Positions 1 to 10,498 of a stretch of DNA of 64,000 nt are shown one piece after another (the first letter of the stretch is position 1; every line of letters begins with the position of its first letter). Made by a program: the position numbers and the translations under genes. The stretch covers positions 1 to 64,000 of the forward strand of contig WHVA01000371.1 of NCBI GenBank assembly GCA_015179125.1, given 5' to 3'. The notes under the pieces are model-generated. The model was not told the origin of the DNA. It saw only the letters and a list, made by a program, of their open reading frames with translations, and did not search any database. The DNA comes from Gautieria morchelliformis (taxonomy: Eukaryota > Basidiomycota > Agaricomycetes > Gomphales > Gomphaceae).

Positions 1-800
1 ATTGACCTGTTCCGTCTGTCCGTCACCCTGTGGATGGTATGCTGTGGTGGCAGCCAGCATCATGCCGAGCAGGCGGTAGAGCTCCCGAGTCAGTTCCGCG
101 ACAAACTGTGGACCTCAGTCGGAAAGGACTTGCTTCAGGAGCTCATGCAACTTACAGACATGCGCAAGGAACAGGCAGGCCGCTCCAAGGGATGTGATCG
201 TCATGTGCGTCGGAATGAAGTGGGACACCTTGCTTACCGAGTCCACGACATCCATAATTGCATCGTAGCCATGAGACTCTGGGAGTTCAATGATGAAGTT
301 GACACTGATGGTGTCCCAGCGGGATTCTGGAATCGGGAGTGGAACGAGCTCTCTGACAGGCGGATGTCGCTGTGCTTTGGTCCGGAGACAAAGGTTGCAC
401 ATCTTCACGTACTGTCCAATGTAGCAGGCCATCTGAGGCCACCAGTAGTTCCGAGCCACTAACTCTAGCATCTTCCACCTGCCAGCATGCCCAGCGACCC
501 GGGTGTTATGGTGTTGGGACATGTTGTGGTGGCAGAGGTCCGGGCCACCTGGAACATAGACATTGCCTCTGAAGTGGAGCAACCCATCAGGTTCTGACCC
601 CTCCACTGCCCGTACAGACCGTGAGTGCCCTTTCCGCAGTTCCTCCACCACCTTCATGTGTGGGGGGAGAGGGATGCGAAGCGTGTGATCAAGAAATATC
701 AGAATCGGAATGTATCTATTCGAAGGGGAGCGTGTGATGGAATTATCGTCGTACTCATCCGTGGAGGCATCTCGGCTTCGGGGTTCAGGGACTGATCCGC
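1..800 (-). mobile_element. Ty3/gypsy pol fragment (gypsy-0), integrase region
   Basis: The minus strand encodes the linker after RNase H, an integrase H2C2 zinc-binding region (HH pair and CNLC), the start of the integrase core (WDTISVNFI), and near base 1 the conserved AYHPQGDGQTEQ-type motif. The element runs off the left edge. It is a broken fossil fragment with at least one break. No LTR is visible. The family assignment rests on the integrase motifs; the exact clade is not determined. Confidence 0.8.
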
Positions 801-849
801 TGATGGCTGGGTTGTCTGTGCACTCGTGGACCGGTGGGATGTTGTGGTG

Positions 850-3800
850 TAGTGAGTGGACGTGTGTGCGTTCGAGGGGGTAGGCTGATGATTAGTGGCA
901 CGGGTTATGACATGGGGTTTTTGAGAGGCGGAATGGGAATATGGATGGTGTTGGAATATGGATGGTGTTGGAATTGTAACAGTCTATGCCGTTCTACTGA
1001 CTCGCGAGGCAGCACTTTGGTCAGCAGATCCGCTGGCATATTATTCGTGAGTACGTAGCTGATCTGAATGACTTTATGAGCGAATTTCTCTCGCAGCCAG
1101 AAGTACCGGATATCCAGGTGTTTCATGCGTCCATGATGTTCGGGATTTTGGCAACAGAGAGAGCAGACTGGTTGTCAATGAATAAGTGAGACGGTCCTTC
1201 GACTTTTGCGTTAAGCTCATCTAATAGGCTCCATAACCAGACGATCTCGGTTCCTGCTAGGACCGATGCAACGAATTCAGCCTCGGTTGTGGAAAAGGTA
1301 ATGATATTCTGCAATTTGCTGGCCCAGCTAATGGCTCCGGTTCCAATCTTTGTGAGGAATCCGGAGGTCGACCGACCGTTGTCTGGGTTTCCTCCATGGT
1401 CAGCGTCAGTCCATGTTTGGAATGACCTGGCTGATAGATCGGGTGCATACGTGAGTGCTAGGTCGATTGTCCGTTGTAGGTAGCGCAAGAGATGTGTTAC
1501 TGCTGTCCAGTGCCTCGGGCCTGGGTTTGAGTTCAATCATGCGAGGCATCCGACAGCGTAAGCAATATCCGGACAGGTTGCGATAGCTAAGTAATTCAGC
1601 GCTCCAACCGCGTTTAGGTAGGGCACATGCTTCATTTCCTCCATCTCTTCCGGTGTTTATGGTCCCATGGCAGAGCTCAAATTCGGACCTGGGCCATAGG
1701 CGTGAATACGGGTCGGCAATCTGACATCTGGAACCGATCAAGGAGTTCTTGAATATACTGCTTTTGTGAGAGCCTTAGTGTTTTCTGTGCGCGATCATAC
1801 TCCACTTCTACGCCTAGTAGCAATGTTGTCGGGCCCAGATCCTTCAATTTAAAGATTTCACTTAGCTTGCTTTTGACCTGGTCCAGTTCCGGCTTCGAGT
1901 CCGATACTAGGGTTAAATCATCGACGAAAACGGGTATGATGACCTTGGTGGCATCGCTCATCCAGATATAGACGCTTGGCGCAGATTGGAGCCGCTTGAA
2001 TCCCATGCTCTCCAACGCAGTCCCAAGTCGTTCGTACCACAATCTTTCACTCTGCTTTAGTCTGTACAGTACTCTCTTCAGTCTGCATACCCAGTCTGAT
2101 CCCCCTTGATGATAGCCCTCCGGTTGCTGCATATATATTTTTGCGTCATCGTCAAGTACTCCATTCAGGTAAGCCTTCGGTATGTCTACAGATTCAATGT
2201 GTGCTCCCTGAAGTGCTCCCTGAGCTAATATTGTGCGCAGGGCTGCCCATCGTGTGGTAGGAGCGAAGACTTCGTCGTAGTCAATCCCTGGTCGTTGAGT
2301 ATATCCCTTTGCTACCAGACGGCTCTTGTATTTATCTAGAGAGCCATCTGAATGGAGCTTGATTCGGAAGACCCACCGAGAGCCAATGGCTTTCTCTCCA
2401 GGCGGTAGTTTTACCAGTTCCCACATCCCATTGTCCAGGAGGGCTTGGATTTCTGCATCTGTTGAGTTCTTCCACATTGGTGCATCGGAGCGTCGCATTG
2501 CTTCGGCGAATGTTTTAGGTATGCGGTCATCTTTTATTGTCGCATTCAGTGCCGCTCTGATAACGCACGGTGAAATCATGTTTGTATCAGTGGTGTCTGA
2601 TCCATCATAGATGAATTCTAGGGCCTGAATGACTGAAGCATTGGCTGCTGCACCCCCCTCAGGGCGTGGCTCATAATGATCGGGAGGGGGTCGAGGTCGG
2701 AGGAAGTGGTCGTGGAGGTGACGGTAATCGATGCGGGCGGTTGTCCTACTGGAGCGGCGGGGTGGTGGGACAGGGTCGGCTGGTGGGACAGGGTCGGCTG
2801 GTGGGACAGGGTCAGCTGGAGGGTCAGGGTCAGCTGGTGGGTCAGGCATGGCTGGAGGAGGATTTGGAGCGGCTGGCGGGTCGGGTTCAGCCTGTGGGCC
2901 AGGATTCACAGGGAGTTCAGCATCTTGGTCTGGCTGTCTTTCTGGTGGAGCTGCAATCTGGTCGGGAAGTAAAGTGGGTGGTAGAGATGATTCAATGGCA
3001 TTTCTAGTCGTGGTGAGGCCTGGGAATTCGGATTCATCAAAGATGACATCTCGAGATATGAGGATACATTTTGTGATAGGGTCCAAGCAGCGCCAACCCT
3101 TATAACCCCCTCAAAACCAAGGTAAATGCATTTGTGAGACTGGGTTGCAGTCCTGTTCTCTCATCCTTTTGCACATGGACATAGGCAGTGCATCCAAAAG
3201 TACGTAGCATCCCGAGGTTTGGTTTGTAGCCAAACCAGGTCTCATATGGGGTTTTGTCTACAAGTGTGGAGGTTGGAGTGGCGTTGATGATCCGAACCAA
3301 TATTTTCAGGGCTTCTCCCCACATCGACCCTGGTAGATGGGCTTGCTGTAGTGCGACCATTCCTTCAATGAGGGTTCGATTCGTCCATTCTGAGATCCCA
3401 TTCTGCTGTGGTGTGCCCTTTGTAGTACGTTTGTGAAGTATACCTCAGTGCTGGAAATGCTGGTCCCACTTATGACCTATATATTCCCCGCCTTTTTCAT
3501 CTCTGAAATGCTTCACTCTCAAGTTTAACTGGTTTTCCGCTAGTGCTTCGAAGGCTCGGTAGGCATCGAATGCCTCATCCTTTGCCTTCAGGAGATAAAC
3601 AGTCCTGTACCTTGTGCAATCGTCCGTGAAAGTGATCCAGTATCGGTATCCTGATGGTGTGCAGACTGGGAGAGGCCCGTGTACGTCTGAGACAACGAGA
3701 TCGAGCGGGTTGGATGCTCGACTATCACTCCTCTTTGGAAATGGGTTGCGGTGTTGCTTCGCAGCAATACACGGTTCACAGATATGGGGAATGGTCACAT

Positions 3801-4210
3801 CTGAATTTAAGTGTATTCCGTCAACCATGCCACTCTCTAAAAGCTTCTCCAGCCGTGCCTGTCCGATGTGTGCTAGTCGCTTGTGCAGTAATGGTCGGTC
3901 TACAATGGGTGAAGAGGTGGTAAGAGCCAGTTCTTGTTTGGGATTGTGTTCCCAGTTAAGAAGCACGTCCCGTTCCGTACTGTGGCACAGAAGCGCAGTT
4001 TGTTATCCTGGATGAATGATATGCAGCTGTTCACAATGCAGACGGTGAAGTTATGGTGTGTGGTAAGGTGGAGGACCGCGAGTAGGTTGTTCTGTAGCCC
4101 AGGTATGTGTAGAACTTGTGAGAACAAGATACTTTGCGCCACTTTCCTGTCAATGATGGGAGAAAATAGTACCTGTCCTCGCCCGGCTGAGTACACTATT
4201 TCATTCGTAG
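850..4210 (-). mobile_element. Ty1/copia pol remnant (copia-0)
   Basis: Reading down the minus strand, the order is protease end (about 4210-3970), GAG-pre-integrase and integrase core (3966-3100, with the LHKRLAHIG zinc region), a proline-rich linker (about 2900-2730), reverse transcriptase (about 2500-1680, with WVFRIKLHSDG and FVDDLTLVSDS) and RNase H (1540-905, with ADLLTKVLPRE). Protease before integrase before RT is the copia order. No gag or LTR is seen, so both ends are lost. It is a broken fossil with several (about four or more) breaks. It is a different family from the copia-A copies further right. Confidence 0.85.
2763..2835. repeat. Short tandem repeat in copia-0 linker
   Basis: An 18-bp unit (GGTGGGACAGGGTCGGCT) occurs about three times in a row and then decays into GGTCAGCTGGAGGGTCAG variants. 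On the coding (minus) strand it gives a Pro-Ala-Asp-Pro-rich linker between integrase and reverse transcriptase. Confidence 0.75.
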
Positions 4211-4585
4211 GGTGAGGGTCTGGACCCACACACGTCTACAAGCGCCGCTTTTCAGTTTTTCACATACGAACGCTTTGATGCAGTCCAAGCACCGGGAACC
4301 TGGGCGTCAGCCAGGTTGTCTGTAATTTACATGTGACCATGCGGCACGATTGTACCCGCCGGCCGTTGCCGACCCGATCCCGTGATCCATGTGGTTGGCT
4401 TGGCATCGTGGGTTCTTTGTGGGGGTGCCTGGTTCTTTGATACAGTAGTGTGCCTGGGTTCTGTATCTCAGGGTAGATACAGAAGCAATATCGACCATGT
4501 GCTCGCGCATCAATGATGCACCAATCTTACAGACGCCTACAGTTCACCACACGGTCCAACACAACAACCGTCATCCTCAGCCAGC
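4205..4585 (-). repeat. Dispersed repeat A, copy 1
   Basis: This stretch shares long near-identical blocks with 28497-29030 and 32034-32620: GGACCCACAC..GTCTACAAG, ACGAACGCTTTGATGCAGTC, TGCCGACCCGATCC, CAGTAGTGTGCCTGGGTTC and ACAGACGCCTACAGTTCACC. Copy 1 begins at the end of the copia-0 remnant and loses similarity near 4585. Copy 2 adjoins the start of a FunK1 gene on the minus strand, so the repeat may be the 5' flank of a duplicated FunK1 locus. No coding function is seen in it. Confidence 0.8.
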
Positions 4586-5000
4586 TCCAACCTTCAACGA
4601 CTCATTGACTCATCTGATCCACGCGCCTTGCCCACCAAGAAAACAAAGATCAGCAACAAGAAAACGTGAATCATGTGCGCGGAACTTACGCGGTTGACCA
4701 AGCATCTTGTCAGCATGGTCCTTGTTGTCTGAAAGGTGCAAGCACAGTCAGTAACAAGCATGGTTTCACATAAACCCACAAGGTTGTACTTACCGCTTGC
4801 GCACGAGACTCAACTTCTCCACCTCCATATTGACAGCATTCTCCAGCAATTCCTCTATGTTTTCCAAATCTTCAGCTGGTACCTCTGGGAGCTCTTTCTT
4901 ATCCTTGTTGAAATTATCAATATAGTCGAATTTGATCAAGATTTGTTCTATTAGGTCGGGTCGCTGCAGAAGTTTCAGCCCTTGGTTGCCACAAGTGGGA
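4586..5000 (-). other. Unassigned exon-like segment, minus strand
   Basis: On the minus strand an open stretch from about 4985 to 4800 reads as a charged, acidic protein segment (including FDYIDNFNKDKKELPEVP). It ends at a GTAAGT donor-like site near 4798. A TTTCAG acceptor-like site follows near 4735, with a second GTAAGT near 4690. The reading phase does not carry cleanly across the putative intron. I do not recognise the family. It could be a host gene remnant or a piece of a DNA transposon. Confidence 0.3.
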
Positions 5001-5151
5001 ACTTTATTTTTATTTTTATTTTTATTTTATTTTTATTTTTATTTTATTTTTATTTTTATTTTATTTTTATTTTATTTTTATTTTTATTTTTATTTTATTT
5101 TATTTTATATTTTATTTTTATTTTATTTTATTTTTATTTTTATTTTTATCC
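5001..5151. repeat. (TTTTTA)n low-complexity tract, the L1 LINE tail
   Basis: About 150 bp of ATTTTT/ATTTT units lie directly at the 3' end of LINE L1. On the minus strand the order is LINE 3' UTR, GACGTTAAATTGG, then (ATAAAA)n. L2 and L3 have the same GACGTTAAATTGG followed by plain poly(A). The tract is therefore best read as an expanded A-rich LINE tail rather than an independent microsatellite. Confidence 0.85.
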
Positions 5152-5339
5152 AATTTAACGTCTTTTGGGGCATCACCCTATGTAAGACAGTGTATACAAG
5201 TTCCTTCGCTCGTGTTCCTTCTCGCCTTTAGACCTCCTTCTCCGCTTGTGCTCGTTGGGCAGGGCCCCGAGCGTGTCCGTGCCTGTGTGGGTGAGGTGTG
5301 TGTTCTCTCGCGCTCTTCATGTCCCTTCCTTTCCCTTGC

Positions 5340-7617
5340 TCACTCCCCTTGACCTCTCGTCTCGTTCGCTGGGAGCAAAGTGTTCCCGTACTGCTCCTTG
5401 AATCGTCCCGTGTCATGTATGTACCTGAACAAGTGCCCCAAGGCTTTATGTCCCCCCAGTAGAGTTCTGACCGAGTCCGCCCCTCGCCCAAGTTTTTTCC
5501 TCAGCGCTTTCCTCTGTTCGTGGTATGCGGGGCATCGGAATAAGTAGTGGTGGACGGTCTCGTTCGCGTTCCTGCATGCTGGACAGGTAGGGGAGTCCTT
5601 CTTGCCTATTTTGTGGAGGTGTCCATTCAGAGCGATATGTCCCGTTCTGAGTTGTACGAGCAGGCTCGCATGTTTGCGCGGCATGTTTTTGGTAATCTTT
5701 GCAAACGCTGCAGACGGCATCGTGGGGTCAATCTCATGCGCAAAGTGGGCTCTGGGTGACTTAGCAAACGTCCTTCGTGCCTCTAGCTTCAACTCGGTGT
5801 TGTGTCTTTGGATCTCGGTGGCTCTGCTTATCGGGAGCGTTCCCCTGCACTCGATCGGTATGTCTCGATCCCTGCTGTTTGTTCCCTTCGCCGCCTTCTT
5901 CACTTCCTCATCCGCCCTCTCATTCCCTTCCACCCCTTTGTGTCCCGGTACCCATCTCATGACAACCTTCGCTCCTTTCTGCCGCCAGACGACCTTTTGG
6001 ACCTGCGTGTGTAGCGCATTAACTAGATACTGCCCGGGGATTGCTCTCTCTCTTCTAGTCGTTTGGATCGCTGCTTGGTTGTCTATGACCATTGTGTACC
6101 TCTCGCACCTTTCCTGTGTCATCATCTTCAGTCCTATGGCCGTTCCGGCTAGCTCTGCCTCGAATACTGTGTGTTCGGTGTCTGGCCCCATGTATAGCCT
6201 TGCGGATCTTATCTCCACTCTGTTCTTGTATAAGACTGCTGCTGCCCCTACGCCGCCCTCTATACTTGATCCATCAGAGTATACTATTACCTCTGCTCTC
6301 TCTGTGTCGTGCTCTGCTATCGCGCTCTCCTTAGTCTGTGGTATCCGTGCGCCGAATGCTGGGGTCCACTTGGGCCGGTGTATGACAGTGTGTATTTTCT
6401 CCATTTTGTCCGGGACGAGGTTGAAGATGTGCATGATTTCGTGTAGCGGCGACCGGTGATGTTTCACATACCTCTTCGCCGCCCTGCTGACCTCCTTCGC
6501 GAGTGGGTGGTCTAGAGGCAGGCATGCTAGTCTCACCGCGGCTCTGTGTACATGCTTGGCTACTAGTAGCGGAAAGGGGAGTAAGTTCGCGTGCGCATCC
6601 AGTGTGTCGGTGGCTGTGGATCTGAGGGCTCCTGTTATGTCCAGCGCCGCTTGGCGCTGTATTCGCGCCAATTTGTTGATGTGTCCTTTGGTCCCTTGTG
6701 CTTCTTAGTCGCTGGTATGAGAAACAGGTCAGCCGCGTATAGCATTTTCGGTACTGCGACCGCTAAGTAGTACGCTCTCATGTGCTTAGCTGCAACGCCC
6801 CCTGTTGGCTTCGCAAGTCTCCTGTATTGGCTTATATAGGCCTCTCCCTTCTTTAGTGCGTAGTTCGTATGATCTTTGAACCTGAGTTCCTGATCCACTA
6901 TTACCCCTAGGAGCTTGTGCGTTGTCGTCGGCTTTATCACGTGCCTGCCTAACGTTATTGACGGCCTCTCTACTGGTCTCGTCTTGTGCGGTTTTTGTGG
7001 GTCTCTTTCTCTGCGTCTGGTGAGTCCCATTAATCTGAATTTTTCTATTGCGAATTGGCATTGATACTTCTCGGCCCAGCTGTATGCCCTGTCTGTTCTG
7101 GTCATTATGTCTGACAATTTGGCGAAGGCGTCCTTCAGGTCCGCTCCTTCTGTGATGAAGGTCATGTCGTCAACAAAGCCTACGCTGCCTTCCCCTTTGT
7201 CCTTTCTCGCGATGTCTATCAGGTCTCCATTGTAGAATTGATATGCAATCGCGGATAGGGGGAATCCCTGGTCCATGCCCCTTTCTATTGGTCTGGTTGC
7301 TGAGGCGTAATCGTCGAAGCACACCGTGGTGAGTCTGCCTCGGACTTTCCTGTCTATCCATTCTGTGTATTCCCTCGGTACCCCCCTTCTGCGCATATTG
7401 TGGGTCAGCCTGTGTAGGATGATGCTCGGGAAGGTATAGTACCCCTAGCACTTTGCCCTTCCTCCACGCATCCTTCGCTTCGCCAACCACATAGTGGATT
7501 GCGTCAGTCGTCGGTTGTCCGGGCCTGCATCCAAAATGGTTGTCTGGTAGCAGGTGATGCTTCTCGGCCATTTTAACTAGGTCCTCCGGCACGCATGCTG
7601 ACAATACCTTTCCTATT
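5340..7617 (-). pseudogene. LINE L1 ORF2, RT / RNase H / zinc-knuckle part
   Basis: The encoded part of the LINE polyprotein begins with an RT segment (about 7617-6700) containing FGCRPGQPTTDAIHYV, MDQGFPLSAIAYQFYNGDL and the catalytic FVDD box (GFVDDMTFI). Then comes an RNase H domain (about 6310-5880) with the acidic residues in VYSDGSS, FEAEL, IDNQAA and NERADEE. Last is a C-terminal knuckle CPACRNANETVHHYLFRC (about 5600-5540), typical of I/Tad-type ORF2. The protein would reverse transcribe element RNA at the nicked target. Frameshifts interrupt the frame near 7400-7430 and at 6640-6700, and the front is missing, so it cannot be functional. L2 is its closest relative in the window. Confidence 0.88.
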
Positions 7618-7620
7618 GTG

Positions 7621-10184
7621 TCCAGCTCTGTCGAGCGGAATGTTGTATTTGATTCAGAGATGAAGAAGGGAAAGGTCCCAATCATTTCTATTGAGGAATC
7701 CAAGCTACCTACGTCTAGAGAAGAGAAGAAGGCCATTCCGGCATCAGTGCCTGTGCCCGGTCGCTTAGTCAGCGAAGAGGCAAAGATCGAAGAAATTGAT
7801 GAAAATGCACCAGAGGAATATCTTGAAAAGCTGCAACCTATTCAGGGAGTTGATGACAGACCTAGAGAAGCTGAACCGATAAGGAGAAGCGAAAGGATCC
7901 GTCAACAACAAGTGCAGCCGGCCCCATCAGGTCCCGTAACAAGATCTCAAACCCAGAGACAAGCTGGCGCACATATGACTACGCTAGCTTACGAGGACGT
8001 TGAGGACCATAAAGAAGTTTTATTCGACCAAGAATTATCCTCCGAGATTGATGGCATCAGTAGCTATGAGTGTGCCATCAGTGCGTTTCTAACCGACGGT
8101 CAAAACAATAACAAGGCGCCGGATTTGAGTCAAATTGAACCTATCAATGCAGACGAAGCTCTGAATAATCCTATATGGAAGAAATCAATGGACAAAGAGT
8201 ATGAGGCCCTAATCGACAAGGGAGTGTGGGAACGAGCCAAACCACCTCCTGGAGCCAATATTGTCGGTAATAAATGGGTCTACCTTTGGAAGCGTAACCC
8301 AGAAGGGAAACCAATAATGCCTAAATCGAGAATGGTCGCCCAAGGCTTCACACAGAAGTTTGGAGTCGACTATGATGAAACATACTCACCTGTTGCTCGG
8401 TTATCCTCCCTACGGATCATATGCGCCATTGCTGCTAGGAATGACTGGCCTATCCATCAAATGGACGTGGACTATGCATACCTCAATGCTACACTACCTG
8501 AACCTATTTACATGAAGCAGCCGTATGGATATGAGTCTGGAGACAAAGACGAAGTGCTACTTTTGAAGAAAGCACTCTATGGCCTCAAACAATCTGGAAG
8601 GGAATGGTACAAACGTCTAAGTGGTGAATTCCACAATTAGGATTCACTACGTCAGCCACAGATGGGGCTGTATTTTATAGACGTGGCGGAAAAGGGCATA
8701 TGATCATTGCAACAGCTGTGGATGATCTCACCATCACAGCTGAGAATCAGTCAATCCTGGACGAAGTCAAACGAGATCTTGCTCAGGTCTTCAGTATGAA
8801 AGATCTAGGCGAGATTCATTGGCTATTGAATCTCAAAATCGAAAGAGACTGGCAGAAGAAAACTATTGCAATTTCACAACCTGCATACATCGAGAAGATC
8901 ATCAAAAAATTCAATCTCGAAGATGCAAAGACTTACGCTACGCCTCTTGATCCAGCCGTAAAATTATCTAAAGACCAATGTCCTTCTACAGAGAGAGGCA
9001 AGAAAGCCATGTCGAAGTTTCCGTACAGGCAAGCTATAGGATCACTGATGTGGGCAGCTGTAGCCACTCGACCTGACATTGCATTTGCGGTGTCATTGCT
9101 TTCGCAATTCCTCGAAAATCCAGGTGGCACACATTGGAATGCAGTCAAACGTGTCTTCAAATATTTGAAAGGCACGAAGCATTACAAGCTCACACTTGGA
9201 AGAAATCGAGACGGCTTGATGGGGTATTCAGATGCGGATTGGGGTTCACAGAGTCATAGGCGTTTGTATTCGGCATACTTATTTCAGATTGATGGAGGCA
9301 CTGTTTCATGGAGTTGCCAGAAACAGTCGATAGTAGCCCTCTCATCAACTGAAGCCGAATTCGTCGCCCTGACCCATGCGGGCAAAGAGGCTCTCTGGAT
9401 GCGCCATTTTATTTCTGAAATATTCCAACCACTGAACAGACCCATCAAAATTTATTCAGACAATCAATCAGCCATTGCCATCACGTATGGCACTCAACAA
9501 CACACGAGAACCAAACATTTCGACATCAGATTATATTTCCTTCGAGATATAATCAAAAATCAACAAGCCAAGCTCGTTTATTTGCCAACCGAACAAATGT
9601 TGGCAGATATCCTCACCAAAGGACTTCCTAGTCCTAGAGTGAAGATCCTCAACGAGCAAATCGGAATATATTAAGCTTGAGGGGGCGTGTTGGGTGCATT
9701 TATGCTCCTGCACCAAAATCAAGCATAGTATATCCAATTTGTTGTGTGCTTTCTCAATTTCTTCTCATTTTGTTCTTGTATTATGCATCCATTTCTCAGG
9801 TTATTTTCGAAATTTTCCACTCACTCCCTGTCTCTCTATTTCATTTTGTTATTCCTACTTTCACAAGCGGCTGCACCCAGCGGAGTCTGAAATGACTTCG
9901 ACGCGCGAGCTCTTGGGCGCTAAAGGGCCGGGTAGTAGTACATGCGCAGTGAAACAGTTTCCCCCTCTCTCAGTGACAACTAAATTCACTGAGAGAGGCA
10001 AGTAAATTAGTCTAGCATTCTTTCGATTTATTGACCTAGAAATCCTCTGTAGTGAATTAATTTCTAGGTAGTGTATAATATACTTATAGTGACAACTAAA
10101 TTCACTGAGAGAGTGAATTAATTTCTAGTCTATTCTTTTGAGCAAGAAGTCCATTCCTACTGCCTATAATTCCTGTCCTCTACA
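7621..10184 (+). mobile_element. 5'-truncated Ty1/copia element copia-A1
   Basis: Plus-strand copia pol from just before the RT domain (NVVFDSEMKKG) through RT (WVYLWKRNPEGKP, QMDVDYAYLNA, AVDDLTIT) and RNase H (YSDADWGS, SSTEAEFVALT, ADILTKGLP), followed by a purine-rich TTGAGGGGGCG tract and a complete 3' LTR (9688-10184). Gag, protease, integrase and the 5' LTR are absent. It is a fossil with about one break besides the truncation. It is very close in sequence to copia-A3 (44447-46933), which suggests fairly recent spread of the family. Confidence 0.88.
9688..10184 (+). repeat. 3' LTR of copia-A1 (497 bp)
   Basis: Starts TGTTGGGTGC, ends CCTCTACA (TG..CA), directly after the purine tract. 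It matches the LTR at 46443-46933 and, inverted, 39317-39753. It contains repeated GACAACTAAATTCACTGAGAG motifs. Confidence 0.88.
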
Positions 10185-10498
10185 TCTTATACTATCAGAC
10201 TGTGCGCAGTCAGCGTATATGTTTAGGATTAGTACGTTACCCATGCATGTTTTGAGTTTTATTGCCGTGACATCCAGCGATCCTGCATCCTCAGCCCCCC
10301 ACGCGCTCGTGGCTATTCTCTTGCTCACTAGGATCATCGATCTCGTCCTCTTTTCTTTGTCCTGGTAGTGTGTTTTTGGATAGACTGAATACCAATTTGG
10401 TGTGGCTCTAGAGTTTCCCAAGAAGTCAATGTATGGTTCTTGGACTGCGAGAATGTCCTGATCCTTAAGTTTTTTAGCTGTTGGTTTGTCTCGTTCAT
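10185..10498 (-). pseudogene. LINE L1 ORF2 start (endonuclease N-terminus)
   Basis: Begins at the ATGA overlap with ORF1 and encodes the front of an APE-type endonuclease, including the catalytic-Glu motif (QEPYIDFLG) in the region 10455-10425, followed by ATPNWYSVYPKTHYQ and NIYADC. It is cut off by the copia-A1 LTR at 10184. The rest of the endonuclease is lost from this copy. Confidence 0.8.

Larger units (their letters stand above)
5001..7620 (-). mobile_element. LINE L1 (Tad1-like), 3' half
   Basis: The 3' part of a non-LTR retrotransposon on the minus strand: reverse transcriptase, RNase H, C-terminal zinc knuckle, 3' UTR and A-rich tail. It stops abruptly near 7620 inside the RT-coding region, at the conserved 'DTIGKVLSA' stretch, and switches to copia-A1 sequence on the opposite strand. 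The 5' half resumes at 10185. About 1.27 kb of the LINE, covering the rest of the endonuclease and the RT start, is absent between the halves by comparison with L3. Confidence 0.9.

Noticed and set aside
4586-5000. Functional spliced host gene
   Set aside because: The reading phase is not maintained across the apparent intron and no family is recognised.
5602-6459. 285-codon plus-strand open frame
   Set aside because: It is antisense to the RNase H-coding part of LINE L1 and has no family features.
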